Notes: generated from the letters alone by a model not told the origin. Positions 44,491-54,156 are shown, counted from the first letter of the stretch. The stretch is 64,000 nt of DNA from Parasphingopyxis sp. CP4 (GCF_013378055.1 NZ_CP051130.1:1-64000), one strand, 5' to 3'. Translations and numbers: made by a program.

Positions 44491-45357
44491 ATGGCCAAAG
44501 ACAAGACACCTGTCGACCTTGAGATAACCCCCCGTGATCGCCGCTTCGGGCGAGAAACCAGTCAGGACCGGTGGTGGTACAATAATGATCCGGTGGGCAC
44601 AGCCTTTTTCAATGCCTTATCGGTCACCTTCCCGCGTGGCGAAGCCTATTTCATCGAAGCGGTGAAGGCGCATCGCAAAGGCGTGCCGCCGAAATTGGCG
44701 GGCGAAATCCGCGCTTTTGTGCAGCAGGAAGTCATGCACAGCCGCGAACATGTCGCTTTCAATCGAAAGGTTTCGGAGACCGGTTACGACATCAGCCCGC
44801 TGGAAAAGGTTGTCGAGGAATCGCTCGAAGCAACCAAGGATCGCCCGGCAATTGTCGACCTGGCGGTCACAATGGCGCTTGAACATTATACGGCGCTGCT
44901 GGCCCAGCAGATTTTGAAGAATGAAAAGGGCTTTGCGAGCGCGGATCCCGAATGGGCGAATTTGTGGCGTTGGCATGCGATCGAAGAGATTGAGCATAAG
45001 GGCGTCGCTTATGACACCTGGATGCATGCGACCAAGGACTGGTCGCGTTGGCAACGTTGGAAGGTCAAATCGCGAGTCATGCTGCTCGTGACAATGATGT
45101 TCTGGCCGAAGCGGGTGCGCGGAATGAAGGCCTTGCTGGCCCAGGACGGCATTACCGGCGCGCGTGCCATGGGCAGGATCCTATGGTTCATGTTCGGCAC
45201 ACCGGGCATGTTGCGTAAGGCTCTGCCGCAATGGATCGCCTATTTCCTCCCCGGCTTCCATCCATGGAACCATGACGATCGCGAGCTGATCCGCTTGGCG
45301 GACAGCGATTATAGCGATGCGGTGATGCAGCCGGAAAAGGAAGCGCTTGCTGCCTAA
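44491..45357 (+). CDS. PF10118 family predicted metal-dependent hydrolase
   Basis: A 288-residue protein of the family called 'metal-dependent hydrolase' (PF10118), which has a ferritin-like helical bundle. Carboxylate/His clusters are 'GEAYFIEAVKAH', 'FVQQEVMHSREHVAFN', 'LEHYTALLA' and 'WHAIEEIEHKGVAYD'. The ATG at 44491 follows 'ggag' at eight bases. It is divergent from tetR, so it may be induced by a lipid-like or hydrophobic compound; this is inference. A terminator follows. Confidence 0.83.
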   Translation: MAKDKTPVDLEITPRDRRFGRETSQDRWWYNNDPVGTAFFNALSVTFPRGEAYFIEAVKAHRKGVPPKLAGEIRAFVQQEVMHSREHVAFNRKVSETGYDISPLEKVVEESLEATKDRPAIVDLAVTMALEHYTALLAQQILKNEKGFASADPEWANLWRWHAIEEIEHKGVAYDTWMHATKDWSRWQRWKVKSRVMLLVTMMFWPKRVRGMKALLAQDGITGARAMGRILWFMFGTPGMLRKALPQWIAYFLPGFHPWNHDDRELIRLADSDYSDAVMQPEKEALAA

Positions 45358-45363
45358 CCAGCT

Positions 45364-45394
45364 GGGCCATGCCCATTGCGGACATGGCCCTTTT
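45364..45394 (+). terminator. Rho-independent terminator after PF10118 gene
   Basis: An 8-bp perfect stem GGGCCATG / CATGGCCC with an 11-base loop is followed by TTTT. It starts six bases after the stop codon. Confidence 0.82.
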
Positions 45395-45406
45395 CGGTGG
45401 TTCTCT

Positions 45407-45955
45407 CTAGGCCGCTAGGGCCGGGGTCACGCTGCGAAGCATGTCTTCCTCGTCAAGCTCGAACATGACGCAGTCGACTTCGCGGTTTCGGGCGATCGAA
45501 TGCTGGGGCACGACTGATCCAGTCCTTCGGAATCCCAGCTTCTCGAGAACCCGACCAGACGCGGGATTGTCGACGAAATGGCCAGCGACAATCCGCTGAT
45601 AGCCGAGCGACGCGCGAGCGGCTTCAATGGCTGCCTTGCCAGCTTCAGTGGCAAAGCCGCGGCCCCAGCTATCTGGCGTTAGCCAGTAACCGATTTCAGG
45701 CGCATCGCCGCCATCCTTGAACCCGATACCGCCAATCATCCGCACGGGATCGACCGTCCGATCGATGATCTGGAAATGCGGGAAATCGAGATCTGGTTCG
45801 CGCGCAAGAAACCTTTCGGCATCTTCAAGGCGATAGGGCCAGGGCATCTGCGACGTGTTCCGGGCAATCCGCTCATCAGCGATCACCTCGGTCAGGGCAG
45901 GGGCCTCTTCGATCCAGCCGGGCCTGAGCAACAGTCTCTTCGTAACTGCGAACAT
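45407..45955 (-). CDS. RimJ/RimL-type GNAT acetyltransferase
   Basis: A 182-residue acetyltransferase with the pattern of the ribosomal-protein N-acetyltransferase branch: 'TKRLLLRPGW' at the start, 'EIGYWLTPDSWGRGFATEAGKAAI' for acetyl-CoA binding, and 'NPASGRVLEKLGFRRTG' near the end. The ATG at 45955 follows 'ggagag'; a second ATG at 45967 is possible. The actual substrate is unknown. Confidence 0.85.
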   Translation of the reverse strand: MFAVTKRLLLRPGWIEEAPALTEVIADERIARNTSQMPWPYRLEDAERFLAREPDLDFPHFQIIDRTVDPVRMIGGIGFKDGGDAPEIGYWLTPDSWGRGFATEAGKAAIEAARASLGYQRIVAGHFVDNPASGRVLEKLGFRRTGSVVPQHSIARNREVDCVMFELDEEDMLRSVTPALAA

Positions 45956-46023
45956 GTCTCTCTCCATGCCGCCCCCGAAACGCGCCTTAGCCGCGTTCGA
46001 TGACGATTATATGAGGGAGACAT

Positions 46024-46055
46024 AAAAAAGGGGAGATCGGGTCAGCCCGTCTCCC
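46024..46055 (-). terminator. Rho-independent terminator after rplU-rpmA
   Basis: On the minus strand a GGGAGA/TCTCCC stem with an inner GGG/CCC is followed by six T residues. It is about 70 bases after the rpmA stop. Another short inverted repeat (GGACAG/CTGTCC, 46099-46121) lies between. Confidence 0.75.
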
Positions 46056-46122
46056 TCAATCGGCCCCGTTTCCGGAACCATCGGGCTGCCCTCCCAGAGG
46101 ACAGCCCTTTATCGACTGTCCT

Positions 46123-46389
46123 TTATTCGGCCGCTTCCGCCATCTCCACACCCACATAGGTGCGGTTGTTGCGACCTTTTTTAAATCGGACCACACCGTC
46201 CACGAGTGCGAAGATCGTGTGATCGCGACCAAGGCCAACATTGTTTGCCGGAATCCATTTGGTGCCGCGCTGACGCACGATAATGTTGCCGGCCACGACG
46301 TTCTCGCCGCCGAACTTTTTGACGCCCAGGAATTTCGGGTTTGAATCGCGACCGTTGCGCGACGAACCGCCTGCTTTCTTATGTGCCAT
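46123..46389 (-). CDS. rpmA: 50S ribosomal protein L27
   Basis: An 88-residue ribosomal protein near the peptidyl transferase centre. The N-terminus '[19 protein letters not shown]' and 'LGVKKFGGE' are diagnostic. It follows rplU by two bases. A terminator lies downstream. Confidence 0.97.
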   Translation of the reverse strand: MAHKKAGGSSRNGRDSNPKFLGVKKFGGENVVAGNIIVRQRGTKWIPANNVGLGRDHTIFALVDGVVRFKKGRNNRTYVGVEMAEAAE

Positions 46390-46391
46390 GG

Positions 46392-46910
46392 TTACGCGTC
46401 CTTATCGTCTGTCTTCGGCGCTGCCTTTTTGGCGGGCGCTTTCTTGGCCGGAGCCTTTTTAGCTGCCGTCGTGCTCTTGGCAGCCGCTTTTTTGGCTGGA
46501 GCTTTTTTAGGCGCTGCCTTTTTGGCAGGCGCCTTTTTAGCCGGAGCCTTTTTGGCCGTTTCGCCGTCAGCAGCCTTTGCCGTTGCAGCTTTCTTCGGAG
46601 CCGCTTTCTTCTTGCCGCCGATACCCGTGATCTTGATCTGGGTCAGCATCTGGCGATGGCCGTTCTTGCGACGGTAATTATGGCGACGCTTCTTCTTGAA
46701 GACGATGACTTTCTCACCGCGGCCCTGTTCAACAATCTCACCCGAGACGGAGAGATTCTTGACGTCTTCAAGCTTGGCGCCTTCGCCAGCCATCAGGACA
46801 TCGTCAAACGAGACCGAATCACCGGCTTCACCAGCGATTTTTTCAATGGTGATTACATCACCTTCAGCGACGCGATATTGCTTGCCGCCCGTGCGCACGA
46901 CTGCGAACAT
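46392..46910 (-). CDS. rplU: 50S ribosomal protein L21 with long Lys/Ala-rich tail
   Basis: A 172-residue L21. Residues 1-103 are the standard protein ('[18 protein letters not shown]', '[18 protein letters not shown]'). A further 70 residues follow, made of repeated AKKAPAKKA units, resembling a histone H1-like tail and absent from L21 of most bacteria. The ATG at 46910 is the family start; another ATG 15 bases upstream and a longer frame to 46988 are less likely. It is coupled to rpmA. Confidence 0.94.
   Translation of the reverse strand: MFAVVRTGGKQYRVAEGDVITIEKIAGEAGDSVSFDDVLMAGEGAKLEDVKNLSVSGEIVEQGRGEKVIVFKKKRRHNYRRKNGHRQMLTQIKITGIGGKKKAAPKKAATAKAADGETAKKAPAKKAPAKKAAPKKAPAKKAAAKSTTAAKKAPAKKAPAKKAAPKTDDKDA
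46399..46600 (-). repeat. Imperfect Lys/Ala/Pro codon repeats in rplU tail
   Basis: Short near-repeats such as 'gccggagccttttt' and 'ggcgcctttttag' recur through this stretch and encode AKKAPAKKA units. The period is about 12-18 bases with variation, which suggests expansion by slippage or unequal exchange. Confidence 0.75.
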
Positions 46911-47033
46911 GGTACCAACTTTCATCAATTCTGCGATCCGCGCAGGTTCAAGGCCAGGGCCAAGGCCCCGCGCGGGAAAGCGCGCCAAATATGGGATGTC
47001 GGCCTTTATGTCAACCGATAGCGCCGTCTAAAT

Positions 47034-47882
47034 TCAGGCTGCGTCGGCACTTTCTTCGTTCTGGTCCCGATCCAGGAATTCATGGACCGTATCAATAAAT
47101 TCCTGCGCATGGCTCAGCATGAACAGATGGCCCCCATCTTCGATAATCACAAGCTCGCTGCCCGGGATCAACAAGTTGAGGATTCGGCCGTTTATCGGCT
47201 GAACAATGGGGTCGCGGTCACCCGTCATGATCAGTGTCGGTTTGCGCAGGAAAGGCAGCGCCGGTGCACTCGTCCATCCAGCCATCGCGAGGAGCTGGTA
47301 GAAATAGCCGATCTTCGAGGGCGGTTTAATGCGGTGGATATGGCCGTCAGACCCTTTCGTCGATCCGCCATACAGCGTCTCGAAATGCGTCTCCATGAAT
47401 TTCGGATCGATATAGCGGCGCGGATCGACCATTTTCGAGAGCGCTTCAAACTTACCGGGCACCATCAGCATCCCGGCTGTCGTAGCCACCAGGACGAGCC
47501 GATTGACCTTGCTGCTGTGCTGGAGTGTGAAATGCTGGGCCATCCCGCCGCCCCAACTCACGCCCATTACGTCTACCAGCGGCATATTATAGCGTTCGAG
47601 CAGCTGGTTCGTGACGTGAGACATGGTGAAAGGGTTGTAGGGAATCGTCGGTTCCGGCGATTCTCCGACGCCCGGCATATCAAATGTGATGAAATCGCGA
47701 TCGTTCAGCATTGTCGGCAGCGGAGCCGCGACCTCGGTATTCGCGCCGATACCGTTGAAGAACAGCAGTGGCGGCTTACCGTTTGGCGGGCCCTTGTAGC
47801 GCCAATACGCGACTTGGAGCTCGCGGCCGCCAACGGATTCAAGCGTGTACACCGGGGGTTCCATATGGCTGGATTTGGACAT
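47034..47882 (-). CDS. phaZ: Alpha/beta hydrolase, PHA depolymerase-like
   Basis: A 282-residue alpha/beta hydrolase that resembles the intracellular medium-chain polyhydroxyalkanoate depolymerase of pseudomonads. The nucleophile elbow is 'GVSWGGGMAQ', the oxyanion region 'FFNGIGANTE', and acid and His are in 'GDRDPIVQP' and 'DGGHLFML'. It lies 51 bases downstream of a PHA synthase gene on the same strand, as in phaC-phaZ operons. Confidence 0.8.
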   Translation of the reverse strand: MSKSSHMEPPVYTLESVGGRELQVAYWRYKGPPNGKPPLLFFNGIGANTEVAAPLPTMLNDRDFITFDMPGVGESPEPTIPYNPFTMSHVTNQLLERYNMPLVDVMGVSWGGGMAQHFTLQHSSKVNRLVLVATTAGMLMVPGKFEALSKMVDPRRYIDPKFMETHFETLYGGSTKGSDGHIHRIKPPSKIGYFYQLLAMAGWTSAPALPFLRKPTLIMTGDRDPIVQPINGRILNLLIPGSELVIIEDGGHLFMLSHAQEFIDTVHEFLDRDQNEESADAA

Positions 47883-47933
47883 GAAAATCTTTCTGGTAAC
47901 TGAAACTAAACGCGGGACGAGTGTGTCCGGTGC

Positions 47934-49622
47934 CTATTCCAGAACATAGGTTCCAGGTGCCGGGTCACTGGCCTTGTTGGCCTTGCTCCCCAGCGATTTT
48001 GGCGCCGGTTTCTCATCGCCAGAACGGCTTTGCAGCCATTCCATCCAATAGGGCCACCAGCTGTCCTTGATCTCCTCGGTACCGTCCATCCATTTATCCA
48101 CAGAGGCCGGCGGTTTGCCCTTCTTCTTGGACTTGAAATATTTGGCCTTCGGATTGCCCGGAGGATTGAGGATCGCCTGCATATGGCCCGACTGGGACAG
48201 CACAAATTCGACGTCCTTCGAGCCGAAGAGCTGCGTAGAGCGATAACAGGCGCGCCATGGCGTGATGTGATCCGTTACGCCGCCCAGGATGAACATGTCG
48301 CTCTTTACCTTTTTCAGATCGAGCGTGTGATCAGCGATTTCGTAGGTGCCAGGCTCTGCATAGGCATTGGCCTCGAACAGATCGAGAAAATCACCCATCA
48401 GCGTGGCCGACAAATTGGTTGCGTCGGCATTCCAGAAGAGAACGTCGAACGCCGGCGGATCTTCGCCCATCAGATAGTTGTTGATCACATAGTTCCAGAT
48501 GAGATCATTGGGCCTCAACCATGCGAACCCGCGGGCGAGCGAACTGGCCTCGATTACGCCCTGGCGCTTGGCCCGCTGCTTGGCCAGCGCGACCCCATTC
48601 TCGGATATCAACGAGCTCGCCTCGGTATCACCGGGTTTTGGCTCGAGGACGCAGACCATCATCGTGGCTGCACCGATCCGATCATCCTTTTGCGATGCCA
48701 GCTTGGACAGCAGTACGGACATCGTTTGGCCACCTGAACAGCCACCCGATACGTTGACTTTGTCCGAGCCGGTGATTTCCTGAACGGCGTCGAGGGCGCG
48801 GACGCAGGCATCGACATATTCGCTCATGCCCCAGACGCCCATTTCGTCCGTAGGGTTGCGCCAGCTGATGACAAAGGTCTGGATGCCGTGATCGATCTGA
48901 TACTTCACCACGCTTTTTTCGGGTGACAGGTCGTTGATATACATTTTGTTGATTTGCGGCGGAATTGTCAGCTGCGGGATTTCGTACACATCATCGGTCG
49001 ATGGTTTGTACTGGACCAGCTCGAACATGTCCTCGCGATAGACGACCGCGCCCGGCGTGCTCGCGACATTTTCGCCCAGGGTGAACGGCTTCTTGTCGAC
49101 CTGGCTGACCATGAAATCATTATTGACCATGTCGTCATAGGCATTTTTCAAGCCCTTCACGAGCGAGAGGCCACCGCTGTCGATGGCTCGCTTCTGCGCC
49201 ATCGGGTTCAGCGCGAAACTATTGGTCGGCGCCAGCGCATCGATCACGATTTGCGAGATGAAGCTCGCCCGGTCCTTTTCCAGCGCATCAAGCTCAAGAT
49301 CTTCGATCCAGTGCTTCGTGCCTTTCTCGACCGCGAGAAAATACTGCATCCCGGCCTTGTAGAAGGGATTGAAGCTGAACGCGGGGTCCATGAAGCGTTT
49401 GTCACGCGGATTGGGGGCCAGCTCCGATTTGCCGGTCATGATCTGAACGACATCCTCGGAGAAGCTTTGTGCATGTTTGAATGTGCGTTGTGGATCCGTG
49501 GCGGTTTCGCGCAGCAACATCGCAATCGCGCCAACAAAATCCTCGCGCGCCAGACCGACTAACGGTCCCAGCGCCATCGTGACTTCAGGTTCGCCTTCGA
49601 GCGGTTGGCCGTCTTGAGCCAT
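47934..49622 (-). CDS. phaC: Poly(3-hydroxyalkanoate) synthase
   Basis: A 562-residue PHA polymerase. The lipase-like box has the catalytic cysteine, 'SGGCSGGQTMS' (near residue 293). The N-terminal domain shows 'RDKRFMDPAF' and 'NPFYKAGMQYFL', 'VISWRNP' is typical, and the His is in 'SGHMQAILNPPGNPKAKYF'. Length and motifs fit single-subunit synthases (class I/II). It makes carbon-storage granules from 3-hydroxyacyl-CoA and is followed by phaZ. Confidence 0.9.
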   Translation of the reverse strand: MAQDGQPLEGEPEVTMALGPLVGLAREDFVGAIAMLLRETATDPQRTFKHAQSFSEDVVQIMTGKSELAPNPRDKRFMDPAFSFNPFYKAGMQYFLAVEKGTKHWIEDLELDALEKDRASFISQIVIDALAPTNSFALNPMAQKRAIDSGGLSLVKGLKNAYDDMVNNDFMVSQVDKKPFTLGENVASTPGAVVYREDMFELVQYKPSTDDVYEIPQLTIPPQINKMYINDLSPEKSVVKYQIDHGIQTFVISWRNPTDEMGVWGMSEYVDACVRALDAVQEITGSDKVNVSGGCSGGQTMSVLLSKLASQKDDRIGAATMMVCVLEPKPGDTEASSLISENGVALAKQRAKRQGVIEASSLARGFAWLRPNDLIWNYVINNYLMGEDPPAFDVLFWNADATNLSATLMGDFLDLFEANAYAEPGTYEIADHTLDLKKVKSDMFILGGVTDHITPWRACYRSTQLFGSKDVEFVLSQSGHMQAILNPPGNPKAKYFKSKKKGKPPASVDKWMDGTEEIKDSWWPYWMEWLQSRSGDEKPAPKSLGSKANKASDPAPGTYVLE

Positions 49623-49805
49623 GACTTCCCTCCATTGGCCGTGTTCGGCCGTTTTTCTCAGCGTGCCGCTGCTCGCCCTGCAATGTCAATCATTTTGCTT
49701 GTGCCGTTTCGGGATGCGATGCGCGCTGTGCCGCCGAAAACTCTCATTCCACTCTCTGGGGATCATGATCTTCCCCTTTTGTTCCTGTTCGGGCAAGAGC
49801 ATTGC

Positions 49806-50981
49806 ATGGCCTTGAAGATTTCTAACCGTGACGCGCGATGGCTCTGGCTTGAGGCGCAGGGACTGGCGGACACACCGGTGGGTCAGCTGGATGTCATGGC
49901 GATCATCCGGCAGCTTGGCTTCGTCCAGCTCGATACGATCCAGGCGGTTGCCCGCGCGCATCATCACATCCTGTGGTCGCGTAATCAGAATTACCGCGAA
50001 ACGATGCTCGATCGCTTGCTCGCCAAAGATCGCAATATCTTCGAGCATTTCACCCATGACGCTTCAGTCCTGCCGATCGAAACCTTTCCCTTTTGGCAGC
50101 GCCAATTCCAACGCCTTGGCGAACAGACGGCGCGCTGGGAACAGACCCGCGCCATGCCCGATGCAACGGAACGCGCGGGTATCCGGGCGCGGATCGAGGA
50201 GGAGGGGCCACTCTCGACCCATGCCTTTGATAGCAAGGCTCCGAAAAAGGCGATGTGGGTGCGCCCGCCGCACAAAATGGCGCTCGATCATATGTGGTAT
50301 GCTGGCGAGCTCACCACCTCGCACCGGACAAACTTCACCAAATTCTACGATATCACCGAACGCGTAATCCCGGATTTGCATCGCGAGCCCGACATTTCGG
50401 ATGCCGAGCAGGTGGATTGGCTCTGTCGCGCCGCGCTCGATCGTCTGGCCTTTGGCAGCGAGGGAGACATCATGCGCTTCTGGGCGGCGACGGCGCTGGG
50501 CGAGGTCAAGGCTTGGCGTGCCGCCGTTGCGAACGATCTGATTGAGGTCGAGATTGCCGATGCCGCCGGCAATTTGATCAAGGCACTGGCACCGACCAAT
50601 ATCGAAGCGCGGCTCGAAACCCTTGCCAAACCGACCTCGCGCTTGCGTATCCTCAATCCCTTCGATCCGGCAGTCCGCGATCGCAAGCGTCTCGCCCGGC
50701 TTTTCGGGTTCGATTTCCGGATCGAGATTTTCGTACCCGCTGCCGAACGCAAATGGGGTTATTATGTCATGCCGATACTCGAAGGAGACCGATTTGTCGG
50801 CCGCGTCGAAGCCAAGGCGGACAGGAAGCGGAGCACGTTGACCGTGCACAATGTCTGGCCGGAATCCGGCGTCAAATGGGGGCCACCACGATGGGACAAG
50901 CTTCATGCCGAACTTGACCGCCTTGGCCGCTTTGTCGGATGCAAGACGGTGATTTGGGAGGAGAGTAGCCGCAGTGACTGA
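49806..50981 (+). CDS. YcaQ-like winged-helix DNA glycosylase
   Basis: A 391-residue member of the winged-helix family (HTH_42) that includes E. coli YcaQ, a DNA interstrand-crosslink glycosylase. Seen are 'FVQLDTIQAVARAHHHILWSRN' (in two blocks) with the family Gln-x-Asp, 'FEHFTHDASVLP', and 'ILNPFDPAVRDRKRL'. The ATG at 49806 starts the family N-terminus 'MALKISNRDARWLWL'; the frame upstream overlaps phaC and is rejected. The downstream acetyltransferase overlaps its stop by eight bases. Confidence 0.85.
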   Translation: MALKISNRDARWLWLEAQGLADTPVGQLDVMAIIRQLGFVQLDTIQAVARAHHHILWSRNQNYRETMLDRLLAKDRNIFEHFTHDASVLPIETFPFWQRQFQRLGEQTARWEQTRAMPDATERAGIRARIEEEGPLSTHAFDSKAPKKAMWVRPPHKMALDHMWYAGELTTSHRTNFTKFYDITERVIPDLHREPDISDAEQVDWLCRAALDRLAFGSEGDIMRFWAATALGEVKAWRAAVANDLIEVEIADAAGNLIKALAPTNIEARLETLAKPTSRLRILNPFDPAVRDRKRLARLFGFDFRIEIFVPAAERKWGYYVMPILEGDRFVGRVEAKADRKRSTLTVHNVWPESGVKWGPPRWDKLHAELDRLGRFVGCKTVIWEESSRSD

Positions 50982-51582
50982 TCTCGATATCCGCTTGCCT
51001 GAAGAGATGCGACGTGCTGGCCCGAGCGATTGGCAGACCATGGGCGCGATCACGGCGGACGCGTTTCAGAATGATCCGGTTTCCAGCTGGATATTCGGCA
51101 ACACGCGGGCGATGGCGCCGATCTTTGGACGGCAGGCGCGCTATCTCTATTTGCCGCACGGGGTTTGCCATCTGATTGAGGATGTAGGCGCGACGATGTG
51201 GCTGTTACCGGGAGCGCCCAAGCAACCATCGCTATGGGGTAGACTCGACATTGCACTGACAATGATCCGACATGCCGGGATTGGCGGGGCTCGTCGGGGG
51301 CTGAGGGCCGAAGCTGAAATGACCCGGAAAAAGCCGACCGAGCCGCATGCCTATTTGTACACGATTGGTGTGCATTCTTCGGGGCAAGGGAAGGGGTTGG
51401 GGCGCCGGCTGTTGGCGCCGATGCTGGAAGCCCTGGATAGAGCTGGACTGCCGGCCTATCTGGAAAATTCCAATCCGCGCAATCACAGCTTCTATGCCGG
51501 TCATGGCTTTGCCCATATGGAGCATTTCAATCCCGCGCCGGGCGCGCCGCCGTTGGAAGCGATGTGGCGCAAGCCTAGCTAG
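50974..51582 (+). CDS. GNAT family N-acetyltransferase
   Basis: A 202-residue acetyltransferase with GTG start overlapping the YcaQ-like gene by eight bases. The cofactor motif is 'IGVHSSGQGKGLGRRLLAPML', followed by 'AYLENSNPRNHSFYAGHGF', a pattern common in GNATs that modify small molecules or antibiotics. Substrate is unknown. It overlaps the convergent sulfotransferase gene by eight bases. Confidence 0.82.
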   Translation: MTDLDIRLPEEMRRAGPSDWQTMGAITADAFQNDPVSSWIFGNTRAMAPIFGRQARYLYLPHGVCHLIEDVGATMWLLPGAPKQPSLWGRLDIALTMIRHAGIGGARRGLRAEAEMTRKKPTEPHAYLYTIGVHSSGQGKGLGRRLLAPMLEALDRAGLPAYLENSNPRNHSFYAGHGFAHMEHFNPAPGAPPLEAMWRKPS

Positions 51583-52459
51583 CATCGCCCCCATTGAGCA
51601 ACCATTGCGCCGCATCCGGCGGAAGCAGGGCAGCGAGCCGTTCGTCGAACGCTGCGAGCTCGGCATCGCTCAGCCGATCCTCCCACTGATTGGACGCGCC
51701 CTTCGCAAAGAAATCGCGTTCGGTTTTCCATATTCCGGTCCCAGCACCAGGGGCGAATTGGTCGGCGTTGCGCTTCATGCTGTCGAAGGTCGCCGCTTCT
51801 GTATATTCGGCTAGCTTGGCATCATCGACCTTTATCCCAACTTCATCGGCCATTTTCGCGATCTCGCCGCGCAGGTCTCGTTTCATGTCCGAGAAGTGAT
51901 GGAGGTGAACATTAGGTGCGTTGCGATGCTCCCAATAGGTTGCAAGAAAATGGGTGATCGCATGCAGTGAAACCAGATCCCATTCGCCATCCGGCGCTTG
52001 CCGATCGAGCCAATCGATAAACGCATTCTCGCCGCTCGGGAAAACCGCAAAGGCCAGCTCTTCTTCTGACATATTGTCCCGGTGGCTGAGACCGGAGAAA
52101 AAGACATCCCGGGGATCACGGAGGACGACCAGATACTGTGTATCCGCATAATGCGGGATGCCGTCATAAGGCGAATGGGTCTTGATGAAGCGCCGATGTT
52201 CTTGCGCCTCCAACATCGCCGCGTCCTGCTCCACGGGCGCAAAGGCCATGGCATCGAACCAGGGAGAGATTACGCCCGGTTTCTGGCCGTGATCGGCGGT
52301 CTTAAACACCAGCATGGCGCATATGGCTTGGGTCCATGTCGTCCCGCATTTCGGCGGCGTACAGACGAATATGTCATCATTGCGCGGCTCGAAATGATTC
52401 CAACGGCGCGTGTCAGTGATAGGCCCCAGATACTCCCGGCGTGTGTTCAGTTGCTTCAT
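51575..52459 (-). CDS. Sulfotransferase family protein
   Basis: A 294-residue cytosolic-type sulfotransferase using PAPS. The 5'-phosphosulfate loop is 'CTPPKCGTTWTQAI', and the 3'-phosphate motif is 'VLRDPRDVFFSGLSHR'; a catalytic His candidate is in 'FIKTHSPYDG'. Such genes in sphingomonads may sulfate small hydrophobic alcohols or lipids; the substrate is unknown. It is divergent from the wax ester synthase gene. Confidence 0.88.
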   Translation of the reverse strand: MKQLNTRREYLGPITDTRRWNHFEPRNDDIFVCTPPKCGTTWTQAICAMLVFKTADHGQKPGVISPWFDAMAFAPVEQDAAMLEAQEHRRFIKTHSPYDGIPHYADTQYLVVLRDPRDVFFSGLSHRDNMSEEELAFAVFPSGENAFIDWLDRQAPDGEWDLVSLHAITHFLATYWEHRNAPNVHLHHFSDMKRDLRGEIAKMADEVGIKVDDAKLAEYTEAATFDSMKRNADQFAPGAGTGIWKTERDFFAKGASNQWEDRLSDAELAAFDERLAALLPPDAAQWLLNGGDAS

Positions 52460-52665
52460 TGATTTCCCCCCTATGTGAAACCCTTACCGCAAAGATTTCG
52501 CGAAACAACTTAGTCGGCAGGCTTTGCCAGCCATATTGAAGCTGTATCGTTTCGGGAAGGGAATGATTCTGGATTCGCGAAGCGGTATCAAATTTTACGA
52601 AATTACCGTAGCATCAGGATCAACATGCAAGAGAATCCGGACCAACCGGGCCTGCCAGGGAGAGA

Positions 52666-54156
52666 ATGATGCTACAGTTGAGCCCAATGGACGCGGCATT
52701 CGTGTACATGGAAACGCCGTCGACGCCGATGCATATCGGATCGCTGGCAATCTATGATCCGTCGACATCGCCCAATGGCAAATTGCGCTTCAAGGAAGTT
52801 TTGGGTTTTATCGAAAGCCGTTTGGACGGCGCCTGGGCGTTTCGCCGGCGCCTCGTCCGCGTGCCATTCGATCTCGACCATCCCTATTGGATCGAAGATC
52901 CCGAATTCGATCTCGAATATCATGTACGTCATATCGCACTCCCAGCGCCAGGCGATTGGCGGCAGCTGTGTATCCTCGCCGCGCGTCTTCATTCGCGCCC
53001 GCTTGATCTGAACAAACCGCTCTGGGAATTCACGGTCATTGAAGGGCTCGACAATATCGAAGGGCTTCCGGAGGGCTGCATCGCGATCCTGTCCAAGGTT
53101 CACCATGCCGCGATTGACGGCATGTCGGGCGTTGAGATCACAACGGCCGTTCATGACCTCACGCCGGATCTCCCCGAGCGCGAATTCGATATGGATTGGA
53201 AGCCGGACAACAAACCGGCAGACGCGGAATTATTGATCCGAGCCCAGGTGAATGCCGTGCGGCAGCCGTTCAAGGCGGCAGAGATCATGGCGCGGAGCAT
53301 CCCGGGACTAGCCAAGGCCGGTGCCGGCTTATTGACCCAGGAATTGAAACTGCCGGTTAGTGGAACGGCACCGAACACCTTGTTCAATCAGACGGTCTCA
53401 TCCCAGCGGGTGTTTGACGGCGTGCGGTTTGAGCTAGCCGAGATAAAAGCGATCAAGGCCGAGGTCGAAGGGGCGACGGTGAACGACACCATCCTCTCGG
53501 TCATCGGCGGCGGATTGCGCAAATATCTCATCTCGAAAAATGATCTTCCGGTCGACGATATGACGGCCATGGCGCCGATATCGGTGCGCAAGGAAGATCA
53601 GAAGGCGGATCTGGGCAATCAGGTATCGGCCATGATTGTCGGGCTCGGTACGCATATCGAGGATCCGGTCGAGCGGCTCAATTATGTTCAGGATCGGGCG
53701 CAGAAATCGAAAAACCTCACCAGCGCTATCGGTGCGCGAAACTTGTCACGCATGAGCGGGATGACACCCGGTGCGTTGATGGGGCTTGGGGCACGCTTAT
53801 ACGCCCGAGCGGGTCTCGCGAACGCCCATGCGCCCGCCTATAACTGCGTCGTTACCAACGTTCCTGGTCCGCCCATGGACATCTATTTCGCCGGTGCGCG
53901 CCTGATCGAACAATTCGGTGTCGGTCCGATTTTTGACGGCATGGGACTGATTAATATCGTCTATAGCTCGGGTGGGGTGCTGACGGTTTCCTTTACCGCC
54001 GACCGCAGTGCGGTAAGCGATCCGGAAAATTATGCTGCAGCGCTGCGCGAAAGCTTCGAGGAGCTCAAAACGGCTTTGGCAAAAGGCCAGCGCAAGCCAG
54101 CCAAGAAAAAATCGGCTGCCAAGAAACCAGCAAAAAAGAAAGCGAAAGCCAGCTAG
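52666..54156 (+). CDS. Wax ester synthase/acyl-CoA:diacylglycerol acyltransferase
   Basis: A 496-residue WS/DGAT enzyme. The N-terminus 'LSPMDAAFVYMETPSTPMHIG' and the catalytic 'VHHAAIDGMSG' (near residues 145-155) are diagnostic, along with 'NDTILSVIGGGLRKYL' and the late 'NVPGPPMDIYFAGARL'. The last 25 residues are Lys/Ala-rich. It makes triacylglycerol or wax ester. The ATG follows 'gggagaga'. The stop overlaps the convergent hydrolase gene by four bases. Storage-lipid context is strengthened by phaC-phaZ 3 kb away. Confidence 0.92.
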   Translation: MMLQLSPMDAAFVYMETPSTPMHIGSLAIYDPSTSPNGKLRFKEVLGFIESRLDGAWAFRRRLVRVPFDLDHPYWIEDPEFDLEYHVRHIALPAPGDWRQLCILAARLHSRPLDLNKPLWEFTVIEGLDNIEGLPEGCIAILSKVHHAAIDGMSGVEITTAVHDLTPDLPEREFDMDWKPDNKPADAELLIRAQVNAVRQPFKAAEIMARSIPGLAKAGAGLLTQELKLPVSGTAPNTLFNQTVSSQRVFDGVRFELAEIKAIKAEVEGATVNDTILSVIGGGLRKYLISKNDLPVDDMTAMAPISVRKEDQKADLGNQVSAMIVGLGTHIEDPVERLNYVQDRAQKSKNLTSAIGARNLSRMSGMTPGALMGLGARLYARAGLANAHAPAYNCVVTNVPGPPMDIYFAGARLIEQFGVGPIFDGMGLINIVYSSGGVLTVSFTADRSAVSDPENYAAALRESFEELKTALAKGQRKPAKKKSAAKKPAKKKAKAS

